Origin: Yamagishiella unicocca | Lineage: Eukaryota > Chlorophyta > Chlorophyceae > Chlamydomonadales > Volvocaceae | DNA: 64,000 nucleotides | Assembly (NCBI GenBank): GCA_003116995.1 | Contig: BDSL01000029.1 | Span: 186,001 to 250,000, forward strand | Direction of reading: 5' to 3' | In this document: positions 10,201 to 22,148 of the stretch, in pieces | How positions within the stretch are numbered: position 1 is the stretch's first letter | Layout: each line of letters begins with the position of its first letter | The notes under the pieces: model-generated | Told to the model about the DNA's origin: nothing | Seen by the model: only the letters and a program-made list of their open reading frames with translations | Database searches by the model: none | Position numbers and translations under genes: made by a program

Positions 10201-13200
10201 TGCTGTCAACGCTCAACTGGTCTGGTTCGGAGCCCCTGGGGTCCGGACCGGACCGGGCACCTTCCCTCCTCATCCACTGCTCCACCCTCCCCGGGCTTTC
10301 GTATCCCCAACCCAGTTCTCCGGCATGCATCCCAAAACGTCTGTTCTAAACGGGTTTTTCTGGCATCCACGGGTCTTCCTCGAAACACTCCCCGCCCCCC
10401 TGGCTTCCCATCGGCCGCAGATTGGCCTGAGCGACACGGGCGCCATGACGAGCCAGCTGAGCCTGTCGACCTACTACGGCCTGCTGAAGCTCCTCTCCAC
10501 CGCAGCCGCCAGCTCGGCCTCCGTCGCAACCACGCTGCTAGGCGCCGGGGCGCTGGCAACCGCCCGCACGCTGCTGGCTACATCGCCGCTGCTCATGGCG
10601 GGCCCGGGGGGCGGCGGCGGGGGCTCCGTGCTGCTGCGCACTCCGGACCAGATGCACGAGGTCCTGGGGCTGCTCACGGAGCTGCTGCCGCCGGTGCAGG
10701 ACTCCCAGTCGCTGGTGACCTCGGGCGCGGCGGTGGAGTTGCCGACGCAGCAGCAGGCGCAGGGCTCGCCAGCAGGCGGCCGGCTGGGGGGGGGTGGTGG
10801 TGGTCGCGGCGCGGAGCTGCTGGCCTACCTGGCGGCGCACCCCCCGCTGACTGCGCAGCTGGGCGGCGAGGTGCTGCCGCTGGTGCTCAGCAGCTACAGC
10901 GCCACTGTCATCTCCGAGGTGCGCCGGGGGGTCACTGTGGTCGGCAGGCGGCGAGCGGGGGGTGAGGCGTGAGGCGGCGTACGTTGCGTTGTGACGCGGA
11001 TGCGCTTCGGCTCTGGCTTGCAGCGTCGGGCGGTACCCTGTGTTCCCCCACCCCCTCCGCACGTCCGCTTTCGACGTGGGGAAAGTAGCTGCTAACCACC
11101 TCGGCACCAATCCCCAGGTCCGAGCGCGCGCGCTGCGTGTCCTGCTCCAACTGCTGATGGCGTGCCCGGCGCCTCAGCTGGCGGAGGCGCTGCGCGAGCT
11201 GCCGCTGGCGTCCTTCCTGGCGTCGCTGCTGACGGCCCGCGACCCCGCTACCCTGGCGGCGGCGCTGCACTGCTGCGAGATGCTCATGGCGCAGCTGCCC
11301 GATGTCTTCAAACACGTCTTCCTGAAGGAGGGGGTCGCGCACGCCATCGAGCAGATGGCGGCAGCGGCGGCAGCATCTGCGGGCAACCCGCCCTCGCCGC
11401 CGCCGCCACCGTCCCTATCGCCGCCGCCAAACGCACGCGCAGGTGCGGCGGCGCCTGCGGCTGCAGCGGAGGAGTCGCGCCGGGGTAGGTGTTGCAATTT
11501 TCGGGGTAGGTATCGCGAAGTGTCCATTCTCTTCGCCCCGGCTGCCACTCCTCTGTACGCCGCGGCTGCGTCCTGCCTGCGACCCGTGGATGAACACTCG
11601 TGCTCGCTGCTGGCTCCTGGCTGTTGGCTGCACGTTAACTAGGCTCTCAATCTGCATTGGTCGCCCCTGTCCCCGCCCCTCCGCGTAGTGACGCGGTCCA
11701 CCTTCACCTCTGGGCGGGATGAGAAGGCCTCACCAGGCGGCGGCGCAGCAACCGCTGGGGCGGCGGCGGCGCAGGCGCCGTCATCCGCCGCTGCCGCCGC
11801 CGCCGCCGGGTCCCGGGTGCCTCCCAGCAGCCCCGGCAACGCGTCGCTGCGTGCAGCTCTCTCGGCCCGGGCGCTGCGCTTCAAGCGCGCGCACTACGAC
11901 ACGGGCTGCGGGGCGCCGGAGACGGAGGGGCTCGTCAAGGTGAGCGCGGCCAGGCAGGGCGCCCTTCTGTTGACGTGGCCCTTCTGTTCGGACACGTGTG
12001 TCGAGCAGCTCCAGGGGGGGCTCCAGGTGATCGCAGCTGGGGATGAGCAGCAAGCGCAACGACTGGCGCCGCATGGTGGTGGTGTAAATGGCATGCTGCG
12101 GCTGCGCGGCCCGCACACCCGCATATGCACATCCCGCGACCCAGTTCAAGCCTACGGCTGGCACGACAACCTGCCAGCGTACACATAATAATTACGCGTG
12201 CGGCCACATTCCCACAAAAGCGGCCCCCGGCGCTGGACGTGGAGCGTTGCAGCAGCGTAGTAGTTGGGTGAAGACGGGTGGAAAGGCCGTGAAGCGAGTG
12301 CGCTGCCGCCCGCTCCTCCTCCCGGACGCAGGTCCGCGCGCTGCTGCAGCGCCTGCCGGCCGAGCCCAGCTCCGCGCTGCCGGAGCTCCTGGCCATCATG
12401 GCGGCCGCCAACACCACGTGCGGAGCCAACGAGACGGCGCTGGCCGTGAGCCACGGCACCGCCACGGCACCCAGCGTGTCCGTGTTTGAGCTCCTCAACA
12501 GCGGTGAGGGTGGTGTCAGGCGCCGATTCGGTTGCTGCTCACAGGGAGCCACAGCGCCGACGATGCTGCAGGCTGCTGTACCTGCGAAGGGCGCTCCAGC
12601 CGCTACTTTTGTTGCAGTGCGCGTGTGCGCCCCCCTTGGTGACCCGCTGAGCCCGGCATATCAGAGCTGGCCGCTGTCAGCTTCCCGCACCGCACTTCCT
12701 GCTTGCGCCTGCCTGTCTTGCAACGCGCGATGTCACCAGCTGACCCTCCCTTCCCCCCCCCCCGTCTCGCAGGTGCCGTCAAGGCGCTGTACGACTTCCT
12801 GACTGGCGCCGACCTGCCGCAACCCGCTGCAGCCAACCCCGCAGCAGCGGACGAGCGCGCCACCGCCGTGCTGCGTCGCATTGCGATGCTCACTCGCGCC
12901 GGCCTCACCCCCGCGGACGGCTGGCCCTGCAACCCGCCGCTGGTGGGACTGGTGCGCAAGCTGCAGGCGGCGCTGTCCAGCGTGGAGGCGTTCCCCGTGC
13001 ACTACGGCCGCGCAGCTCCCCCGCCTGTACCCGGGAGCTTCCGCAGCGGCGGCGGGTACGGCGGCCGCGGCGGCAGCACCGGCAGCGGCAGCGCGCATAA
13101 CCCTGGCAGCCTCAGCAGCGGCCTGTCGCTCCTGACGCACCCCTTCAAGCTGCGCCTGTGCCGCAACAGCTCCGACGCGACGCTGCGCGATTACTCCTCC

Positions 13201-16200
13201 AACATCGTCCTGATTGAGCCGCTGGCCACCATGACGGCCATTGAGGAGTTCCTGTGGCCCCGGGTGTACCGGGGGACGGCGGCGACAGCGGCGGTCGTGG
13301 CGCAGCAGCAGGCGCAGGTGGCAGCAGCGGCTGCGGCGGCAGCGGCGGCAGCTTCCACCGCGGCCTCGCCGGCCGCTGCCGGGCCGGGCACGGGCTCTGG
13401 AGGCCCAGGAGAGACGGCCAGCGCGAAGGTGGGGGCACCCACTGCGACGGGGCCGAGCTCCCGGTCGCACCCCGTCCCCGCGGACGAAAGCACATCCAAC
13501 CGCCGGGTCACCCGCTCCCAGGTGCGGAGGGGCCGGGAAGGGGGGGAGCGAGGGAGCCCCGTGCACGCGAGCTCGCTAAGTTGGTTGGGGCTGGGAAGCC
13601 GGTTACGCGCCCTGTGTTTCAGCGGGCTGACTATGCTCCAGCGGCACTGTGTGGTTGGGCAGACCGTGGGCGATGCTGTGTGCCGGTCCGGGGCCGCACT
13701 TGCCGGTCGGTGTTGGTTGATCCGGGATGAACACCGCGCCATCATGAGGCCCTGTCTCGCTGGTACTCATTTGCGGCTTCTCCGCCTCCATCCAACCATG
13801 GCCCCAATTCACCGTACCCCGTCACGCCGTTTAAGAGTGGGAAATGAGGAAACAAAACGCTGAACCCCGCAGGCCGCACGGGAGCGCGCCGAGGCGGAAG
13901 AGGCCGCCCGCAGGCGCGGGGCGGTCCCCGTACCGTCGCGGGGAGGCAACCGCCGCAGCAGCGGCACTGCTGCAGCCGTTAGCGACGGAAAGGACGGAGC
14001 CGCTGCCGGGGAGCCGGGGGCAGCCGCCAGCCGCGACCACCGCATGACCGACGTGGGCGACGAGGTTGAGGAGGGGGAGGAGGCGGGCGCCGCTCGTGTG
14101 GGTCGGCGTCGCGCCCGCGGCCGCGTTGGTGGCGGCGGCAGCGACCACGAGGTGGAGGAGGGGGACGGCGAGGAGTCACCGGACGGCGACGGCGATGCGG
14201 AGATGGACGATGCGGGCGCTGGCGGCGACGCCATGTTCGATGAGGATGATGAGGACTTCGACGAGGACGCCATGGATGGCGACGAGGGTGGGTCGGGGGT
14301 CGGGAGGGGCGTTGCGGTGGGATTGCGGGATCGGGAGGCCACGGGCTGTGTCTGCGGGTGCCACCCCGGGTGGGTCCAATGTGAACCCGGACGGCGTTTG
14401 CCGGATGGCTCGCGTTGCTGACAGGGCTACCCGGGATAAGGGTTGGGGCGCGTTGACGGGGAATGTGTGCATCCCTTAGTCGGCCCGATCCTCTGCCGCA
14501 CTACCTGGCACTGCTCCGGGAGGGCCTCCGCACGCCCTCACCTGCTGCTGCAACTTATCCCCCCCACCCACCCAGGTGACGTCGACATCGGGAATATGCA
14601 CGTCCACGACCTGCACGTGGACCAGGACCCTGCGGCCACGTCAGCTGGCCGGGGCCTCCAGCCACCTGGGTTGGCAGCCGCGCAGCCGCAGCAGCCCAGC
14701 GCCACTGCGGGCGCAGCGGCGCCGGCGGGAGCACCGAGCTCAGCAGCCGCGGCGGCCGCGGCGGCCGCAGCAGCAGCCAGCCGGCCAGGGGGCGCCTGGG
14801 CGAATCGTGCTGCGGCGGCCGCAGCCGCGGCGGCGGCCGCAACGGCGCCCGGGGCGGGTCCTGGAGCCGCCCCTGGAGCCGGCGCAGGGGGCGCTGCCGC
14901 GGCGGGGCGCTCCGCCGCCCACGAGGCCGCTGCCGCCAAGATGGTGTTCAGCCTGGGTGACGAGCGCCAGTCGTTGTCGTCCAGCAGCACCGTGTTCCAG
15001 GCCATTCAGCAGCTGCACAACCAGCAGCAGGCGGCGGGAGAGGGCGACGACGAGGGCGAGGAGGAGGGCGGCCAGCGGCGCGGGAGGCGGCTGTGGGACG
15101 AGATCCACACGCTGTACTACAAGCCCGCTAGCGCAACGGAGGCCGTAACCACAGATGCCGAGCAGAGCCGCAGTCCCGTGGCGGGCGGCAGGGCGGCGGC
15201 GGGGGCGGGAGGCTCGGGCGAAACGACGAGCTCTCCTGGCTCGGCCGCCGGCAGCTCTGCGGGCAGCCTGGGCCGCTGGGGCTCCACCCCGCTCCGCGAG
15301 CTGCTGTCGCCGCGTGTGCCCTCCGACCTGCCCTGCACGTCCACCTGTCGGGAGGTGCTGGCGCTGCTGGCGCTGCTGGAGGCCGTCAACCGGCTGGGGC
15401 CGCGAGCGTGCGCGGAGCTGGACGCGGTGGGCGCGGGCGGCCCCGAGGAGCAGCTCGCGGGGCCGCTGGAGGCGGTGCGGCATGCGCCGCGGGACGAGTT
15501 CGTGTCGGCCAAGCTGTCGTCCAAGCTAGGCCAGCAGCTCAAGGTGCGGCGGCCCGGGCGGCGTCGCAACGGATGCCCATTGGGGTTTCGGGGAAGGCTT
15601 AGGAGGGAGGGAATGGGGCGGTTGTAGTGTTGCGCGGCTGTACTTTGTGCTTGCGCCATGTGTTGCTGGGACAGTGGCGTGGAGGGATTGAGGGGATGGT
15701 GGTATGTGACGTGGCTCCACGCCCGCTGGTCTCACCCTGCGGCGCCGCCTCCCTGCCCTCTCCCCCCCTCGCAGGACGTGCTGTCCATCTGCGGCGGCGG
15801 CATGCCGACCTGGTGCGCCGCCCTGGTCGGCCCGTGCCGCTTCCTGTTCCCCTTTGAGATCCGGAAGCGCTACTTCTACTGCACCGCCTTCGGCCTGGGC
15901 CGCGCTCTGCAGCACATGCAGCAGCTCCACACCGCCGAGGCGGGCAGCGCGCCGGGAGGCGGTCATGGCGGCGGCGACCGGGACGGTCGCGAGCTGCGCG
16001 TCGGCCGCCTGCAGCGCCAGAAGGTGGGAGGGGGTTAGGAGGGGACCCGTAGATCGGCATCTACAACATAAGTGAAACCGACTATTGAAGAGTTCCGGAA
16101 ACTGTAATCGGTCATAGTCGCATGCTGGGGACTTGGTTCGGGGAACTCGCGTTTGGTTGCATGGGGGGAGGTGGGAGGCGGGGACAGTGGCTTGCGGGTG

Positions 16201-18922
16201 CGGTATGGAGGCGCTCGGGAACGAGGTGGCGCCTAGGCATGCGCTCAAGCAAGGTAGGATAGAATGGCGGGTAGCTTTAGGGGCGGGTGGCCGCACGAGC
16301 TCACTGCCGCTGGTGCCCTGTCGTCTCAGGTCCGCGTGTCGCGAAAGCGCATCCTGGAGTCCGCCGCCAAGGTGATGGAGCTGTACGCGCGCAGCCGCGC
16401 CGTGCTGGAGCTCGAGTACTTCAACGAGGTGGGCACCGGACTGGGCCCCACCCTGGAGTTCTACACCCTGCTGTCACACGAGCTGCAGCGCAAGGAGCTG
16501 GTGATGTGGCGCCACGAGGAGCGGGACGAGCAGCCAGCGGAGCAGAGCAAGGACGGAGAGGACAGCGGCGCGGCGGCGAAGCAGCAGGCGCCGGCGTCGC
16601 CGGACAAGATGGAGGTGGACGGGGGCGCGGGGGTGGCGGCGCCGCTGACGACGCGGGCGTCCTGGCCGACCGTGGCGGCGGCCGCCGGTGTGTCGGTGCC
16701 GTCCCGCCGCGGCGAGGCGGGCTCGCACGACGAGTGCGAGTACGTGAACGCGCCGTGGGGGCTGTTCCCCCGGCCGCTGCCGCCCTCCGCCCGGGCCAGC
16801 GTGTCGGGGCTCAAGGTGGTGGAGCACTTCCGGCTGCTGGGCCGCACCCTGGCCAAGGCGCTGCAGGACAACAGGCTGCTGGACCTGCCGCTGAGCCACG
16901 TGTTCTACGCAGCGGGTGGGTGCACGGGCGCGCTGGCAGGCAGGGAGGGGTGCTCGTGCCGCTGGCTCGTAGTGCGTGCAAAGGCTTGGATGTCGGTAAG
17001 GTCTCCCAGGGTTTCAACACACACCCCTAAAACGGTCTCCCAGGGTTCCAACACACACCCCTACAAAGCAGCAGGACGCGGGTAGGATGTATCGCCTTTC
17101 GTTCGTAATGTAATTGCCCTGGTGGGTGTGGAGCAGACGAGGGCGCTGCCACTCGCGGGCTGTGTGACGTGAGCCCTCCTCGCGCGCCCCTCGCGGCCCT
17201 CCCTCCGCAGCGCTGGGCAGCCCACTGGACCTGTGGGACATCGCCCGCTTCGACCCCGGCCTGGGCGCCACGCTGGCCAAGTTCCACTCTGCGCTGGCGG
17301 CGTATCGCGCGGCGGGGTCCACGGGCGTCATGATGATCGACGACGTGCCCATCGAGGACCTGTGTATCACATTCGTGCTGCCGGGTAGGTGGCGACGGCA
17401 CGGGGGGCGGATACCGACAGCGGTGGCGCACCACTTGTCACTTCACACAACCTGGACCCCAAGGCACACACGCCGTAGCCCCGAGCCCGTGTTCGCTGGG
17501 AGGGCCTCTGTGAGTGCTCTTGAGGTACCCATGGCGCCCTGCCGCCCACCAGCAAGTTCCTTGCTCGCGTAACACTCCCTTCCGCGCCCTCTCCGTCCCT
17601 TCCAGGCCAACCCGAGTACCCGCTGCTGCCCGGCGGCGCCGACATGGTGGTCAGCTCCGCGGACCAGCTGGGCGAGTACATCGACGCACTGGTGGACGCC
17701 ACGCTGGTATCGGGCATTGCCGCGCAGCTGGCGGCGTTCCGCGAGGGCTTCAACGAGGTGTTCAGCCTGAGGTAGGGCGCGGTGGGGTTGGGGTGATAGG
17801 CAGGCACGGTGCTGGGCATGCGGTGACGGGCGGCAGCTCTACTGTCATGAGACGGTGATGCGGCCCGGGAAGGGCGACGAGCGAGGCTGGTCTGATACCG
17901 GTACGCCCGGTTTCCATGTTGCCAAGGATCTGGCTGGTGGTGCAGGTCTGACAGTGATCCGCGCCGGTCAGGAGTGATGGCTGGAGTCACGGCGTTAAGT
18001 TGGAGTCGTCGCTGCCGAACCCGGCAACCAAACGTCTACATACGCCCTCCCGCTCCCGCCACCCATGGGGTTGCAAACACATTCTTGCCCTCCTCATGTT
18101 TGCCCAACAGCACGCTGTCGCTGTTCCATGAGGACGAGATTGAGGTCCTCCTCTGCGGCAGCGGCGAGCGCTGGACGCTGCAGGTCCTGGGCGAGGCCAT
18201 CAAGCTAGACCACGGCTACACCGCCAGCTCGCAGCCTGTCAGGTGGGACACGGACGCACGCGGTTGGGTCCTGGCGATGGCGATCGGGCCGCAAACAACC
18301 CGTACCTTTGTAGTACAGCTCCTACGCCACGCGACTGCCGTTCCCTTCCGCTTTTCGCTGCCCGCTCCAACCCGCTGCTGCCTGGCTTGCTGCCGCAGGT
18401 TCCTGCTTGAGATCCTGTCGGAGCTGGAAGCGGTCGACCAGCGAGCGTTCCTGCGCTTCGTGACCGGCTGCCCGCGGTTGCCACCTGGAGGGCTGACGGC
18501 GCTCCAGCCGCGGCTGACCGTCGTGCGGAAGCACCCTAGGTGGGGCGTTTGGGCGCTCTCTGGGCCATCATACAATGCTGCTGCGCGCTGCCGTTCGGTC
18601 ACCTGGCTGTAACTGCCTGCTTCTCAGCCTTGGGTGTAACTGCTCCCCCGCCTTACGTGCTATGACTAATTCTTCGTCTCTGTTCCGTATGGTTCCTTGC
18701 AGTGGTGGGGACGGCCCGAGCAACGGCCCCACCCCCGTGGGCAGCTTCCAGGACGCGGGCCTGGGCGCTGTCACGGCGCTGTGCGCGGCTGACGCGGACC
18801 TGCCCAGCGTCATGACCTGCGCCAACTACATCAAGCTGCCGCCGTACAGCAGCAAGGCCGTCATGTCCTCCCGCCTCATGTACGCCATCCGCGAAGGCCA
18901 GGGGTCGTTTGACTTGTCCTGA
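7247..18922 (+). CDS. UPL3: HECT-type E3 ubiquitin ligase, UPL3/KAKTUS (TRIP12-like) family
   Basis: Twenty-one exons: 7247-7765, about 7852-8061, 8397-8534, 8750-8932, 9368-9430, 9611-9781, 10038-10160, 10421-10918, 11118-11484, 11689-11939, 12332-12503, 12773-13521, 13873-14287, 14576-15543, 15775-16023, 16330-16915, 17211-17384, 17606-17771, 18111-18242, 18399-18539, 18703-18922. From exon 3 on every junction keeps phase, giving about 2160 residues; plant UPL3 is near 1890. The N-terminus is basic and disordered. Armadillo repeats follow ([60 protein letters not shown]). The middle is acidic and poly-Ala. The C-terminal HECT domain contains FFPxE-like N-lobe motifs and the thioester cysteine (TGC at 18818-18820) in [15 protein letters not shown], 34 residues from the end. 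In plants UPL3 ubiquitinates transcription factors and acts at the proteasome. Extra length comes mainly from exons 12-14. The exon 2 acceptor is ambiguous. Confidence 0.93.
10315..10392 (+). repeat. R1 dispersed repeat copy in UPL3 intron 7
   Basis: This segment, lying wholly inside the intron 10161-10420, shares long blocks with copies at about 45555-45630 and 46264-46340: a CTCCxGCATGCAT start, AAACG, TGTTCTAAACGG, CATCCACGGGTC and CTTCCTCGAA in the same order and spacing. The match covers roughly 75 bp over 35 kb, so it is an interspersed repeat rather than local duplication. Confidence 0.75.
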
Positions 18923-20519
18923 GAGTCGGGCCTTATCGCCGGGGAGGAGTGTCAGCGCAGTGGCAAAGGGTGGCAAGGAGCTTGCAGGGTGGCTGGGTGG
19001 GTGCCGCCGTACGCTGCGAAGCTTCCGTGGGGCGTCGAGCGCTGGAACGGGCTGCATGGCTCGATGAAGCAGAGAGACAGACGGTCGCCGCGTTGGCTGC
19101 GGATGCTTCAGGCCGTTGCCGGAAATCGCGTTAGATGATGGTGACGAGGTGGTGGTGGCGAGGTGGTGATGACGAGGTGCATCATCCTGGAAGGGCTCCA
19201 CAGATTACTGGTTTTGTGCGGGTGGGCTGGAGCGGTCTCGTGGGTGAGTGGTCAGCGCGCATGCCTGGCGCTCGCCGGCGACGGCAGGAAGAGGAAGATG
19301 AGCAGTGCACGAAGTTAGGGTACGGTAGTGTCGGTGGTTGCAACTACCAACCGAGGTCGCATGGGATGAAGCTGCGCAGGAGGTTGCACTGCTCCACTCC
19401 CCATGGGATTTCAGAGGCCCGCCGAGCGCATACGCATGCCTGCGGTAGCGGTCCTAAATAGCCATTCTATTTGGGTGTGAGCGTGCCGTACAAAGTGTGT
19501 ACTCGCGCATTCGGATCGGCGCCATGGCGACGTATGCCCTTGTTCAAGGTCTGTAGTCCTAGGCGAACTGTGTACCATACTATTGCCCAGTGTGTCGCGC
19601 GGACGTTTTGTAGGAGTTGTTCACAGATTGTAACTAAGCACCGCAAACGAAGCGGCATAGAAGCCCATAATATGCATCGCAGAGATGCACGAAGTTTACG
19701 GCCGCCTTCAGCATACATGGCGATAATGTGGCCTTCTTTTGGGGATGGGCAGTGCCCCCTATGCAGGATCCCGGGGGGAAGCGGGGTTTGCGGTAATAAG
19801 GCTGAGCCGAATGGCATGTGTCTCCAGTCACGAAGGATACGCGCACACAAGTTCGGGGGGATTCAGCCAGGCAATTTTCAAAGGGTGCGACGGGCGCGAT
19901 GGAAACATCCGGACAGGTGCGCGAGCGAGTCAAGGTTTTGTTCTGCGACTGCTGTGCGACGACACTCGCGCCCCCTCAGGAGTGAATGGGTTGCAGCATT
20001 GCAGGGGCCTCACCAACCGCATACGATAGCCATCCAGCGCATGCAAATATGGTGCCCTTGGCGTCTGTCTCGGCCAGCCTTGGCAACGGGCAAAACCGTG
20101 GAGGCTTTCGTAGCCAGTGCACGCTGTCAAAGGAGCACTACAGTCCAGGAGAAGTGGCTGGAAGCTTTCAGATCGTTAGTTCCTGCGCAAGCGATAGTCG
20201 TTGCCCCCAGAATAAGTCGTTGCTCTCCAGTATAAGCCGTTCCGGTCGCTTATCCGCCCCCACCTGAAGATTGCGACGAGGAATAATGAGAGTTTTAGTC
20301 GATCAGGGCGGAAACCCTCCGAGCGGGTTTGCTGCATCCGCGCTGCATGTCGGCGTACGATAAACGCCGTATCCGGTGCAGGGCTTTCGGTCAGTAACGA
20401 CGCTTACGGTTGCGCCAACAATACTACCAATGTCATGAAGGCAACTAATCCGAATAAATATAAGGAACTTCGAAACTTGGGCTTCACACGAATAACAAAG
20501 GCCTGTCCGCCTCCCGACC
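18923..20519. other. UPL3 3' UTR and intergenic DNA
   Basis: No convincing coding sequence. The first TGTAA after the UPL3 stop is at 19629-19633, about 707 nt downstream, and is the best candidate poly(A) signal. The rest up to 20519 shows only short frames without family features. Confidence 0.45.
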
Positions 20520-21026
20520 ATGACCGCGACCAGCGACACGCCCGCCTGCATTCTCTGTGGCGTTCAGGCATCCATGGAATGTGTCGCCTGTATACGGATG
20601 GGTAGTAGTGGATTCATGTGCAGTGCTTCGTGCTTGCGACGACACTTCAATGTCCATAGAGACGACAAGCCGGCGACAACCGACATGGCGCCTCAGCCGT
20701 ATGGGCTGGAGATGCCTCCTTCACCAGCAAAGCTGCAACACACACCGCCGCGCCATGCTAGCAGGTGGATACCTTCGCTACGGCCATGGCTGCATTGCAA
20801 TAGTCTGACGTCAGCTGTTGCGTCTCTGTACTTTTTCAGGCAAAATTATGGTGTTCCATCGCATCACCAGAGTCCGCTTGTTCGGGAGGCTCCGTACCCG
20901 CGCGCGACACCATACAAAGCCCGGGAAGCGCAGAGCCTTTGGTCATGCAGCCTCGTGGCCCATGCTGCAGCGACGCAACCTAACTCACGCCATGTGCCGC
21001 CTACAGCTTTGGTCAAGCAGCGGTGA
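20520..21026 (+). CDS. Small protein with C6H2-type zinc finger (MAP1-finger-like), possibly a fragment
   Basis: The frame opens at an ATG and encodes 168 residues. Residues about 10-46 show C-x2-C-x7-C-x2-C-x9-C-x3-C-x3-H-x3-H (CILC, CVAC, CSASC, HFNVH). That spacing resembles the C6H2 finger at the N-terminus of methionine aminopeptidase 1, where it contacts the ribosome, more than a MYND finger. No aminopeptidase catalytic domain follows in any frame. A plausible intron (20763-20839, GTGGAT...TTTTTCAG) would switch to another frame running to about 21384, so the C-terminal half is uncertain. It could be a short adaptor, a degenerate aminopeptidase fragment or a chance ORF next to a real finger exon. 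Confidence 0.35.
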   Translation: MTATSDTPACILCGVQASMECVACIRMGSSGFMCSASCLRRHFNVHRDDKPATTDMAPQPYGLEMPPSPAKLQHTPPRHASRWIPSLRPWLHCNSLTSAVASLYFFRQNYGVPSHHQSPLVREAPYPRATPYKAREAQSLWSCSLVAHAAATQPNSRHVPPTALVKQR

Positions 21027-21360
21027 GAGGACTGAACCAACCGCACTAGCTGAACAAATCGGACGACGCAAAGTCCCGGTCTCAATGCTGAAATCGGGTC
21101 GAAAGCTTCATAAGTTTTACCCATGTGATGCATGCGCCGGCCACCATTGCGCTTGCAGGGTACCGAAGTCAGCGCGTTTTTCCTCTTCTGACGTTTGGGC
21201 TCTTAAGCCCTGTTGTTTTTGCTTGGTTGCAAATGTATTGGACTGTTATTGTATGCTATGTTATTTCTGTGGGCCGTGTGATATGTGCATGACTGGTTTG
21301 CACGGAACCCTAAACGTGGAGCTGCCCCATGAAGAGACGTTCATAAGATTGCTCGTGATG

Positions 21361-21365
21361 TTACA
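21361..21365 (-). terminator. Candidate TGTAA poly(A) signal of the small membrane-protein gene
   Basis: TTACA on the plus strand reads TGTAA on the minus strand, 127 nt past the stop at 21492. The distance is typical of algal 3' UTRs. Confidence 0.4.
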
Positions 21366-21491
21366 GTTGCAGCTGGATGCTTGACGGTACTTTAGATTGA
21401 GCTCTAATGGCAGTGAAGGCATGAAAACCATGCGCGCGTTGCGTAGGCGGTGTTATGGATCGCCGCGCCGTGCCTTCGCAGCAATGAATCG

Positions 21492-21737
21492 TTAATAGTC
21501 CTCTGTCTTCTCGTCGAGCTTGAACCTCTGTCGGACTGCTGGATCGTTTGTAAGATTTCTCATGTCGACCTGCGATAGTGCGCTAGCTGAGTTGCATTCA
21601 TCGCTAGCAAGCAGCTCAGGAAACGTACGTGTGCGTACCACAAGTGCAGTGGCCCAGCAGATTAAGACGCCGCTGACAACGATGTTGCGCCTCTGCCAGG
21701 GCTTCGCATTCTTCCAAATATCCGTGAGCTTACCCAT
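21492..21737 (-). CDS. Small single-helix membrane protein, unknown (possibly organellar)
   Basis: A single frame of 81 residues begins MGKLTDIWKNAKPWQRRN, followed by one hydrophobic segment at about residues 18-36 (IVVSGVLICWATALVV) and a polar, acidic C-terminus ending in EDY. The basic, Trp-containing N-terminal segment followed by one helix is the layout of small respiratory-complex or assembly subunits, but I recognise no specific family. It is on the same strand as, and downstream of, the helicase cluster, with about 410 bp to the helicase A stop. A TGTAA lies 127 nt after its stop, which supports it being a real gene. A missing first exon cannot be excluded. Confidence 0.5.
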   Translation of the reverse strand: MGKLTDIWKNAKPWQRRNIVVSGVLICWATALVVRTRTFPELLASDECNSASALSQVDMRNLTNDPAVRQRFKLDEKTEDY

Positions 21738-22148
21738 GCCAGGAAACGATTTTGCGCTGAACCGCTGTAAACCTCTGCGCTACCTAACAGTGCCGGATGA
21801 ATGTAATGCTAGTATAGGGTGGTGCGAGCTGCACGTCGCGAGGTTCTGATATAGTAAATATACCCAAACGTTGCCCAAAGGCCTCGCAAATACGTCTTAA
21901 AGTGTTTGTGACTGCCGGTAGAAGGTAACTATTGTCAGGGACTGAAACCCAAGTCGCAGCTGTAATCGTTGCCTAAGTACCACTACCCGTATGCGGAATT
22001 TGCTCGGACGCCGAGCGTTGGGCCCAGCTGATCAAGAGTATGACGATCTGACCCAAGGGTCGTCTGCATAGAGTGCCGGCCCTGGATGCTTTCGTACTTG
22101 CGCCGTACGTCATGCGCGTGCCTTGCACCGCGGGCGCAGTGCCTAGCG
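21738..22148. other. Intergenic: helicase A 3' UTR and upstream region of the small gene
   Basis: There is no coding sequence visible and no minus-strand TGTAA before the next gene, so the poly(A) signal of helicase A is either a variant or lies within the downstream gene. Confidence 0.35.

Noticed and set aside
12733..13566. 277-codon minus-strand ORF inside UPL3
   Set aside because: Antisense shadow of UPL3 exon 12; Arg/Gly/Ala-rich with no family signature.
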